The translations under genes were made by a program, and so were the position numbers. DNA of 5,250 bases from Betaproteobacteria bacterium HGW-Betaproteobacteria-2 (GTDB lineage Bacteria; Pseudomonadota; Gammaproteobacteria; Burkholderiales; Methylophilaceae): positions 1-5,250 of the forward strand of contig PHCM01000124.1 in NCBI GenBank assembly GCA_002842255.1. The letters run 5' to 3'. Shown here piece by piece: positions 1 to 5,250 of the stretch. The notes beneath the pieces are model-generated. The model did no database searches. It was not told the DNA's origin and worked only from the letters and a program-made list of their open reading frames with translations. Numbering within the stretch: the first letter of the stretch is position 1; every line of letters starts with the position of its first letter.

Positions 1-1964
1 CGCAGGAAAGAAAGGAAGTTCTGATGGCACTGGTTGAGCAGATCCTTGTTCGATTTCTTGTTTTTCAGCGCATCTTCGTAAAACGCCCAGAGCTTGAGGA
101 AACTCATGAAATCCGACTGTTCATCGGCGAATTTCCTGTGTGCCTGATCGGCTGCTTCGCGCTTGTCCATCGGCCGCTCGCGCGGATCCTGGATGGTCAG
201 CGCACTGGCGATGATGAGAATCTCGCGCAGACAGTGTTCACGTTTGGCCGCCAGGATCATGCGCGCCATGCGCGGGTCCAGCGGCAGGCGGGCCAACTGC
301 TTGCCGATCTCGGTGATCTGGCGCTGCTGATCGACGGCGCCCAGCTCCTGCAACAGCTGGTAACCATCGTTGATCAGCCTTGAACTTGGCGCTTCGATAA
401 ACGGAAAATCGGCAACATCACCCAAGCGTAGCGCCGCCATGCGCAGGATGACGGCGGCCAGCGATGATCGCAGGATCTCGGGGTCGGTATAGGCCGGACG
501 CGCCTTGAAATCCTCTTCCGAATACAGCCGCACACAGATACCGTTGGACACCCGGCCGCAGCGGCCGGCCCGCTGATTGGCTGCGGCCTGTGAAATCTTC
601 TCAATCTGCAGTTGCTCGACCTTGGCGCGCGGACTGTATCGATTGACCCGCGCCAGACCGGCATCGATCACATATTTGATGCCAGGCACAGTCAGCGAAG
701 TCTCGGCCACATTGGTGGCGAGCACGATGCGCGTGGTGCCGGATCGGCGGAATATCTTCTGCTGATCCTCGATGGAGAGCCGGGCGAACAGCGGCAGGAC
801 TTCGATATGCCGCAGCTTGGCCGAGCGGCCCTGGTATTTGCGCAGATGGTCGGCAACATCGCGAATCTCACGTTCGCCTGGCAGGAACACGAGGATATCG
901 CCGTCAGCCAGCCGCAGCAGATCGTCGGCCGCGTCGAGGATCGCCTCCTCGATCGCCTCCTCCTCTTCATCCTCCTGCAACCAGCGCGACTCGATGCGCG
1001 CCTTGCGTTTGACGCCCATCAGGTCCTGACCCAGCAGCTCCAGATCCTCCTCATCCTCTTGCCATTTCTGAATTGAAGCGTCTGCGGCGTTAGCTGCGTT
1101 GTCGGCTCCTCGCCGTACTCCTTGTACTGTCTCGTCGCCTTCGCCTTGCTGCCTTGCATCCATCTTCAATTGAGAAATGGCACCCCTATTTCCCAAAGGT
1201 CGATAGCGAATCTCGACCGGATAGGTACGGCCGGAAACTTCGATCACCGGCGCATCGTTAAAGTGTCTGGAAAAACGATCTGCATCGATGGTGGCGGAAG
1301 TGACAATGACCTTGAGATCGGGGCGTTTGGGCAATAGCTGTTTCAGGTAACCCAGCAGAAAGTCGATATTGAGGCTGCGCTCGTGCGCCTCGTCGATGAT
1401 GATGGTGTCGTAGGCATTGAGAAACCGGTCGCCCTGCGTCTCCGCCAGCAGGATACCGTCGGTCATCAGCTTGATATAGCTGGATTCCGACAGCTTGTCG
1501 TTGAAACGCACCTTGTAACCGACGGCTTGCCCCAACGGCGACTGCAGTTCCTGCGCGATGCGTGAGGCGACCGAGCGGGCGGCGATACGGCGCGGCTGCG
1601 TGTGGCCGATCAGGCCGGCAACGCCGCGGCCCAATTCAAGGCAGATCTTGGGCAATTGCGTGGTCTTGCCGGAACCGGTCTCGCCACAGACGATGACCAC
1701 CTGATGCCTGGAAATCGCCGCGGCAATCTCTTCACGCTTGCCGCTAACCGGCAGCTCTTCAGGATAATCTGGTCGCGGCAGCGCGGTACGCCTGGCCGTC
1801 AGCCGGGCCGAGGAATCGCGTACCCTGGCCGCGATATCGCTGAGACTGCGTTCCACCGGCTTGTTCTGCTGTAGCAGGCTGCGCGCCTGCTGCAATCTGC
1901 GGCCGAGCACGTAGCGGTCAGCCAGCATGCAGTCGGCGAGTTGCGCCTGAAGCTGGGCAATCAT
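1..1964 (-). CDS. hrpA: ATP-dependent RNA helicase HrpA, DEAH box (partial, N-terminal half)
   Basis: HrpA is a cytoplasmic NTP-driven RNA helicase of the DEAH/RHA group, linked in E. coli to mRNA processing and stalled-ribosome rescue. The frame is open for 654 codons from 1964 to the left edge. E. coli HrpA is about 1300 residues, so roughly half is present and the C-terminus is missing. Visible motifs are GETGSGKTT (Walker A, residues 94-102), HTQPRR (121-126), DEAH (191-194), SAT (223-225), PGEREIRD (362-369), TNVAETSLT (417-425) and QRAGRCGR (464-471). The order and spacing match HrpA except in the linker between the RecA domains (about 256-345). That linker holds about 41 residues encoded by a repeat element and then a very acidic segment. 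The start is uncertain: ATG at 1964 has no clear ribosome binding site, and an in-frame TTG at 1997 would add 11 residues. The 131-base gap after nnr shows no convincing promoter or terminator, so co-transcription with nnr is possible. HrpA is preferred over HrpB or other DEAH helicases because of the close match throughout. Confidence 0.95.
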   Translation of the reverse strand, partial: MIAQLQAQLADCMLADRYVLGRRLQQARSLLQQNKPVERSLSDIAARVRDSSARLTARRTALPRPDYPEELPVSGKREEIAAAISRHQVVIVCGETGSGKTTQLPKICLELGRGVAGLIGHTQPRRIAARSVASRIAQELQSPLGQAVGYKVRFNDKLSESSYIKLMTDGILLAETQGDRFLNAYDTIIIDEAHERSLNIDFLLGYLKQLLPKRPDLKVIVTSATIDADRFSRHFNDAPVIEVSGRTYPVEIRYRPLGNRGAISQLKMDARQQGEGDETVQGVRRGADNAANAADASIQKWQEDEEDLELLGQDLMGVKRKARIESRWLQEDEEEEAIEEAILDAADDLLRLADGDILVFLPGEREIRDVADHLRKYQGRSAKLRHIEVLPLFARLSIEDQQKIFRRSGTTRIVLATNVAETSLTVPGIKYVIDAGLARVNRYSPRAKVEQLQIEKISQAAANQRAGRCGRVSNGICVRLYSEEDFKARPAYTDPEILRSSLAAVILRMAALRLGDVADFPFIEAPSSRLINDGYQLLQELGAVDQQRQITEIGKQLARLPLDPRMARMILAAKREHCLREILIIASALTIQDPRERPMDKREAADQAHRKFADEQSDFMSFLKLWAFYEDALKNKKSNKDLLNQCHQNFLSFL
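939..962 (-). repeat. 12-bp perfect tandem duplication inside hrpA
   Basis: The plus-strand unit gatcgcctcctc occurs twice in direct succession. On the coding strand it reads in frame as Glu-Glu-Ala-Ile twice (residues 335-342). It directly follows the acidic run EDEE (331-334), so it lengthens the acidic part of the helicase linker. It looks like a replication-slippage duplication of a coding microrepeat. Confidence 0.8.
1060..1182 (-). mobile_element. MITE-like repeat, copy 1, inserted in frame in hrpA
   Basis: A segment of about 123 bp is bounded by an imperfect terminal inverted repeat. Bases 1060-1078 and 1164-1182 are complementary over 19 positions with one mismatch. Read on the minus strand, the core carries blocks AAGGCGAAG, ACAGTAC and GCCGCA in the same order as the repeat at 4519-4678. 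It also has a GTAC-aagga-GTAC palindrome. It contains no transposase, so it would be a non-autonomous element or a palindromic intergenic-type repeat. The length is exactly 41 codons without a stop, and the helicase frame continues on both sides; it contributes about residues 262-301. The flanks show cctct on the left and cccct on the right, which could be a decayed target duplication. That is weak, because adding 5 bp would not preserve the frame. The family cannot be named from sequence alone. Confidence 0.7.
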
Positions 1965-2095
1965 ACGGCTGGAGGAGTCTTTGGAGGTCGTGGTCAAAAC
2001 AGGATGGCAATCAACATGGCGGTCGCGATTTTAACACGCAGCTTGCCAACGCCCGCAGCATGCATGGCTGGCAACGTGACGGGCTTGATACCGGG

Positions 2096-3583
2096 TTAAA
2101 GATAAATCCACTGGTTCAGCAGCCAGCGCGCCTCGGTCATCACTTCGCTGGCCGACAATCCGACCGGACCACTACCCCGCTCCATCAGGCCATCGGCAGC
2201 GGCGCCATGCAGGTAGGTGGCCAGCTGCACCGCTTCCTCCGCCGGCAGGTCCTGGGCGATCAGGGCACCCATGATGCCGGCCAGCGTATCACCCATGCCG
2301 GCACTGGCCAGCCCCGGATTGCCGCTGTGATTGATGAACCAGCGCCCATCCGGCAGAGCGATGACGCTGCCGCAACCCTTGAGCAACGTGATGGCCTGAT
2401 ACTGACGGGCGATATCGAGCGCGCTCCGGATGCGGTCGTTCTGGATATCCTGCACCGTGCAAGCCAGCATGCGCGCCGCCTCGCCGGGATGCGGCGTGAC
2501 GACGGTCGCTGCCGTTCTTTGTATAAGTATCTTGCGCAAGGATTGATCACCAGCCAGCAGATTGAGCGCATCGGCATCCAGCAACAGGGGGGCAGACAAA
2601 ACCAAAGCTCGCGCCAGCATTGAACGCGCAGTTTCATCAGTCCCCATGCCCGGACCCAGCACCAGACAATCGAGCTTCTCCAGTTTCAGCACCTCGTCCG
2701 CCGGGCGCAGCATCAGCTCCGGCATCATGCTGTCGTAGGTCGGCGCGGCGTCATCCAGCAATCCGAGATAGACGCGGCCGGCACCCATGAGCAGACCGGC
2801 CCGGGCAGCCAGTACCGCGGCCCCGGTCATGCGCGCCGCGCCGCCGATGACGCCAAGATTGCCGAAATTACCCTTGTTGGAATTCTTCAAACGAGGAGCC
2901 AGCATCTTGCTGACGCTTTCCTGCTCCAGAAGGCGGCCTGCCACTTCAGCATCCGCTTCAAGTTCGAGCCGGTCGAGCACCACTTCTCCGGCATGGTCAG
3001 GGCCATTCAGCGTGAACAATCCCGGCTTCAGGCCGAGGAAAGTCATCGTCCATTGCGCCTTGACCGCGCAACCCAGCACTCTGCCGGTATCCGCGCAAAG
3101 CCCGCTCGGCACATCGATGGCCAGCACTGGCACACCGAGCCGGTTGACGGTTGCGATCAGCTCCGCCGGTCGGCCAGTTATCGGCCTTTGCAGACCGATA
3201 CCGAACAGGCCATCGATCACCAGACCCCACTCTTCCTTTTGAAGGTGATTCAGTGGAATGTGATCCAGCACCTTGCCGCCCGCATCCAGCCAGTTGCGAT
3301 AAGCCGCGGCCGCATCCGCCGGTAACTTTTCAGCGTCACCGCAGAACACCACCGTCACCGGATAGATCTCCTGCAGCAACCGCGCGGCGACAAAGGCATC
3401 GCCGCCATTATTGCCGGGGCCAGCCAACACCAGTATCGGAGCCTGCACGTCGGGCAAAGTGTCCTGCACGAACCGGCTGATGGCGATGCCGGCTCTATGC
3501 ATCAGGGGCTGCGCGCCATGCTGTTGTTCGATCGCCCTGATCTCGGCTGTCGTAAAAAGTGGTCGGTAGAGTTTCATGCTCAT
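2096..3583 (-). CDS. nnr: Bifunctional NAD(P)H-hydrate epimerase / ADP-dependent NAD(P)H-hydrate dehydratase
   Basis: This metabolite-repair enzyme restores damaged NADHX and NADPHX. The N-terminal YjeF_N domain interconverts the R and S hydrates, and the C-terminal ribokinase-like domain dehydrates the S form using ADP. The 495 residues are full length for the fused bacterial form. The epimerase half (about 1-215) shows GPGNNGGDAFVAARLL (55-70), DGLFGIG (124-130) and AIDVPSG (155-161). The dehydratase half (about 225-495) shows a GxIGGA-type glycine segment (244-249), GAGRVYLG (267-274), GPGMG (310-314), TPHPGE (363-368), LKG (401-403) and NPGLASAGMGD (422-432), whose Asp432 is the expected catalytic residue. 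The usual His-Lys-Gly before the glycine segment reads Asn-Lys-Gly (236-238). ATG at 3583 is followed by a second ATG at 3577; neither has a strong ribosome binding site. It lies 11 bases after the methyltransferase stop, so the two are probably one transcript and translationally coupled. Confidence 0.96.
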   Translation of the reverse strand: MSMKLYRPLFTTAEIRAIEQQHGAQPLMHRAGIAISRFVQDTLPDVQAPILVLAGPGNNGGDAFVAARLLQEIYPVTVVFCGDAEKLPADAAAAYRNWLDAGGKVLDHIPLNHLQKEEWGLVIDGLFGIGLQRPITGRPAELIATVNRLGVPVLAIDVPSGLCADTGRVLGCAVKAQWTMTFLGLKPGLFTLNGPDHAGEVVLDRLELEADAEVAGRLLEQESVSKMLAPRLKNSNKGNFGNLGVIGGAARMTGAAVLAARAGLLMGAGRVYLGLLDDAAPTYDSMMPELMLRPADEVLKLEKLDCLVLGPGMGTDETARSMLARALVLSAPLLLDADALNLLAGDQSLRKILIQRTAATVVTPHPGEAARMLACTVQDIQNDRIRSALDIARQYQAITLLKGCGSVIALPDGRWFINHSGNPGLASAGMGDTLAGIMGALIAQDLPAEEAVQLATYLHGAAADGLMERGSGPVGLSASEVMTEARWLLNQWIYL

Positions 3584-3594
3584 GGATTCAAGTT

Positions 3595-4416
3595 TCAGTA
3601 AACGAATCTGCTGCGCAGATCCTCCAGATTGAGTTCGTGCAGAATCTGCTCCAGCCGCAGTTGCGCGTTCTTGCGCGGGCTGTTCTTGTAGCGCGCGATG
3701 ATCAGCTCGTTCTTCATCGAATGTTCCCAGCCGACCAGTTCGGTCACCGTGACCTGATAGCCATGCGCTTCCAGTTGCAGACAGCGCAGCACGTTAGTGA
3801 TTTGGCTGCCGAACTCGCGGGTATGGATCGGGTGACGCCAGATCTCGGACAGCGGCGTCTTGCCGAAAGACTCGTTCTTGTGGCGGCGTAGCACTTCCGC
3901 CACCTCGGCCTGACAGCACGGCACCAGCACCATGAACTGCGCCTCTTTTTCCAGCCCGAAGCGTATCGCATCATCGGTTGCCGTATTGCAGGCATGCAAC
4001 GCAGTGACGATATCGACCTTCTCCGGCAACTCCTTCGATTGGATCGACTCCCCCACACTCAAATGCAGAAACTGCATGCGTTCGAAACCAAGCTGCTGCG
4101 CCAGTTCACGCGACTTTTCCACCAGCTCGGCACGCGTTTCAATACCGATCACCTGCCCACCAGCACGCTGCTTCATGAACAGGTCATAGAGGATGAAACC
4201 CAGATAGGACTTGCCGGCACCGTGATCGACCAGCACAGCGTGCTCATTCTCGGCCATCACTTCTTCCAGCAGGGGTTCGATAAAGTGATAAAGGTGATAC
4301 ACCTGCTTGAGTTTGCGCCGGGTATCCTGATTGAGCTTGCCGTCGCGCGTGAGGATATGCAGCGCCTTCAGCAACTCGATGGACTGATTGGGTTTGATTT
4401 CTGGAATAAGTGACAT
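3595..4416 (-). CDS. Class I SAM-dependent methyltransferase, substrate unknown (Methyltransf_32-like)
   Basis: This 273-residue soluble protein is predicted to transfer a methyl group from S-adenosylmethionine; its acceptor is not known. An N-terminal helical region (about 1-57) is followed by the SAM-binding motif I, VDHGAGKSYLGF (63-74). Next come an acidic strand end, GIETR (91-95), an ALHACNTATD stretch (139-148), VPCCQ (165-169) and a basic C-terminal tail. The HACxxATD and PCC signatures resemble the broad Methyltransf_32 group, which includes eukaryotic METTL25/TRM13-like proteins, so an RNA or protein substrate is possible but unproven. No signal peptide or membrane segment is visible. 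The stop is 11 bases before nnr, which suggests an operon. The start at 4416 has no obvious Shine-Dalgarno sequence. It diverges from the GTPase at 4681 across a 264-base gap, so its promoter should lie in about 4417-4490. TAAACT on the minus strand, about 10 bases before the ATG, is only a weak -10 candidate. Confidence 0.85.
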   Translation of the reverse strand: MSLIPEIKPNQSIELLKALHILTRDGKLNQDTRRKLKQVYHLYHFIEPLLEEVMAENEHAVLVDHGAGKSYLGFILYDLFMKQRAGGQVIGIETRAELVEKSRELAQQLGFERMQFLHLSVGESIQSKELPEKVDIVTALHACNTATDDAIRFGLEKEAQFMVLVPCCQAEVAEVLRRHKNESFGKTPLSEIWRHPIHTREFGSQITNVLRCLQLEAHGYQVTVTELVGWEHSMKNELIIARYKNSPRKNAQLRLEQILHELNLEDLRSRFVY

Positions 4417-4487
4417 GACGATAGTTTAACCGAGGCCTGCCCGCCTCGCACGATGTTAGAATGAGGCTTGCATGCATTAGCTGACCA

Positions 4488-4539
4488 TTTTGATTTTGAA
4501 GAAATCCGATCCGACGGATTTTCCTCTTCAAAATCGAAA
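4488..4539 (+). promoter_or_regulatory. Long hairpin in the GTPase leader (upstream stem)
   Basis: Bases 4492-4508 pair perfectly with 4515-4535 (17 pairs) across a 6-base loop, with one 4-base bulge (4521-4524). A wobble and three A-T pairs extend the stem to 4488 and 4539. No uridine run follows, so it is not a classic terminator. The downstream strand of this stem is also the left arm of repeat copy 2, so this hairpin and the arm-to-arm pairing of that repeat exclude each other. A regulatory role is inference; the complementarity is directly visible. Confidence 0.6.
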
Positions 4540-4597
4540 AAGACGCGAAGGCAAGGCGAAGACAGTACGAGTAGCACTAACCGCAAGGGTCATGTCC

Positions 4598-4630
4598 GTC
4601 AGGACGGCCGCTAAAGCGGCTCGTCTTGAC
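4598..4630 (+). repeat. Strong hairpin inside repeat copy 2
   Basis: Bases 4598-4611 pair with 4616-4630 across a TAAA loop. The stem has 14 pairs, one of them a G-U wobble, and a single unpaired base at 4621. It lies in a segment missing from the hrpA copy. No T-run follows directly, so a factor-independent terminator is unlikely. In the transcript it would form a stable structure about 50 bases upstream of the GTPase start. Confidence 0.6.
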
Positions 4631-4669
4631 GCCACAAGCCGCAACCGACAAAGTATTTTTCGATTTTCA

Positions 4670-4675
4670 AGAGGA
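4670..4675 (+). promoter_or_regulatory. Ribosome binding site of the GTPase gene, inside the repeat arm
   Basis: AGAGGA lies 5 bases before the ATG at 4681, with its GAGG core 6 bases away, which is good Shine-Dalgarno spacing and supports this start. It is within the right inverted-repeat arm of copy 2 and is complementary to tcctct at 4522-4527, so it could be hidden when the two arms pair. Confidence 0.7.
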
Positions 4676-4680
4676 AAACA

Positions 4681-5250
4681 ATGGCGATTCAGTGGTATCC
4701 GGGCCATATGACCCAGGCGCGCAAAAAGGCCGCCGAAACCATGGAATTTATCGATGTCGTCATCGAGGTGCTGGACGCGCGCGTGCCCGAGGCCAGCCAT
4801 AACCCGATGATCGAGGACATGCGGCTGTTCCGCCAGCGTCCCAACCTGAAGATCCTCAACAAGGCCGACCTGGCCGACCCGGAGGTCACCCAGGCCTGGC
4901 TGCAACACTTCAACCAGCAGCAAGGCGTCAAGGCGGTCGCCCTCTCATGCAAGAAACCGGGGGATGCCAAAAAAATCCCGGGGCTCTGTCAACAGTTGGC
5001 ACCACACCGCGGCACCCATCTCAAACCATTGCGAATGATGATCATGGGTATTCCCAATGTCGGCAAATCGACGCTGATGAATGCCCTGCTCAACCGCCGC
5101 ATCGCCAAGGTCGGTGATGAACCGGCCGTGACCAAGTCACAGCAGCGTTTCGAACTGAGTGAAGTGATGACCATCACCGATACGCCGGGCATGATGTGGC
5201 CGAAGATCGCCCACGAGTCCGACGGCTACATGCTGGCGGCAAGCCATGCC
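4681..5250 (+). CDS. ylqF: Ribosome biogenesis GTPase YlqF/RbgA-like (partial, N-terminal part)
   Basis: This is a circularly permuted GTPase of the YlqF/RbgA family. In Bacillus subtilis the family protein drives late assembly of the 50S ribosomal subunit; the proteobacterial members are less studied. The window shows 190 codons of an expected 290-320, with the C-terminal RNA-binding part beyond the right edge. The family hallmark WYPGHM is at 5-10. Motifs appear in permuted order: G4 NKAD (60-63), G5-like SCKK (89-92), G1 GIPNVGKST (123-131), a G2 threonine in PAVTK (148-152) and G3 DTPG (167-170). This order excludes Era/Der-type GTPases. The start is supported by WYPGHM close to the N-terminus and by AGAGGA just upstream. 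It diverges from the methyltransferase gene. Its leader is mostly repeat DNA with strong potential secondary structure, which may affect its translation. Confidence 0.93.
   Translation, partial: MAIQWYPGHMTQARKKAAETMEFIDVVIEVLDARVPEASHNPMIEDMRLFRQRPNLKILNKADLADPEVTQAWLQHFNQQQGVKAVALSCKKPGDAKKIPGLCQQLAPHRGTHLKPLRMMIMGIPNVGKSTLMNALLNRRIAKVGDEPAVTKSQQRFELSEVMTITDTPGMMWPKIAHESDGYMLAASHA

Larger units (their letters stand above)
4519..4678 (+). mobile_element. MITE-like repeat, copy 2, in the leader of the YlqF-like GTPase
   Basis: A segment of about 160 bp is bounded by 23-base terminal inverted repeats (4519-4541 and 4656-4678) that match at 22 positions; the mismatch is C4529 opposite C4668. 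The interior shares blocks AAGGC, AAGGCGAAG, ACAGTAC and GCCGCA with the element inside hrpA, in the same order on the opposite genomic strand. It is longer than that copy because of an extra hairpin-bearing segment around 4580-4635. It encodes no transposase. The right arm ends 2 bases before the GTPase ATG and includes its ribosome binding site. The rest of the 264-base divergent intergenic region (4417-4518) holds an upstream arm resembling the element end, plus a weak TAGAAT box at 4457-4462 with no matching -35. Confidence 0.65.

Noticed and set aside
612..1076. Plus-strand open frame of 154 codons opposite hrpA
   Set aside because: It is antisense to conserved helicase motifs (TNVAETSLT, PGEREIRD); its composition is explained by the coding strand.
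2028..2033. TAAAAT on the minus strand as a -10 box for hrpA
   Set aside because: No -35-like hexamer is present at 16-18 bases upstream; TTGGCA is only 10 bases away. A single AT-rich hexamer is not enough.
2043..2074. Inverted repeat TTGCCA/TGGCAA between nnr and hrpA as a terminator
   Set aside because: The stem is only about 6 pairs with a loop of about 20 bases and no T-run on the minus strand, so it does not support an intrinsic terminator.
2060..2623. Long plus-strand open frame of 187 codons opposite nnr
   Set aside because: It lies entirely antisense to the well-supported nnr dehydratase domain, has no family resemblance and no convincing ribosome binding site. It is a mirror frame of GC-rich coding DNA.
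4119..4126. Minus-strand GCTGGTGG (E. coli Chi sequence)
   Set aside because: A single octamer inside a coding region is expected by chance, and the host is not shown to use the E. coli Chi sequence.
3994..4413. Plus-strand open frame of 139 codons opposite the methyltransferase
   Set aside because: It is a shadow of the methyltransferase gene, with no recognisable domain and no ribosome binding site.
4598..4660. Hairpin followed by ATTTTT as a premature terminator before the GTPase gene
   Set aside because: The T-run starts about 25 bases after the stem and belongs to the right repeat arm, too far away for intrinsic termination.

Overview
The window is chromosomal and GC-rich, and it looks like a gammaproteobacterium. 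The helicase follows the HrpA pattern typical of gamma- and beta-proteobacteria, and the GTPase and the fused Nnr enzyme also look proteobacterial. No species can be named from this sequence. There are no tRNA or rRNA genes, CRISPR arrays or phage genes.

Layout: three genes lie on the minus strand and are read right to left. The first is a class I SAM-dependent methyltransferase of unknown substrate (3595-4416). It is followed after 11 bases by the bifunctional NAD(P)H-hydrate epimerase/dehydratase nnr (2096-3583). After a 131-base gap comes the first half of a DEAH-box RNA helicase, hrpA (1-1964, continuing past the left edge). A circularly permuted ribosome-assembly GTPase of the YlqF/RbgA type diverges on the plus strand from 4681 and runs off the right edge. 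The theme is housekeeping: metabolite repair plus RNA and ribosome quality or assembly.

The unusual part is a pair of related small non-coding repeats (MITE-like, no transposase). Both have imperfect terminal inverted repeats around a shared core. Copy 1 (1060-1182) sits inside hrpA without breaking the frame, so about 41 codons of repeat DNA appear to be translated as extra linker between the two RecA-like helicase domains. Copy 2 (4519-4678) fills most of the leader of the GTPase gene, and its right arm contains the Shine-Dalgarno sequence. Its left arm can pair either with that right arm or with a third arm just upstream. This suggests, as inference, a switchable leader. No wholly new multi-gene system is visible; the repeats and their two contexts are the best leads.
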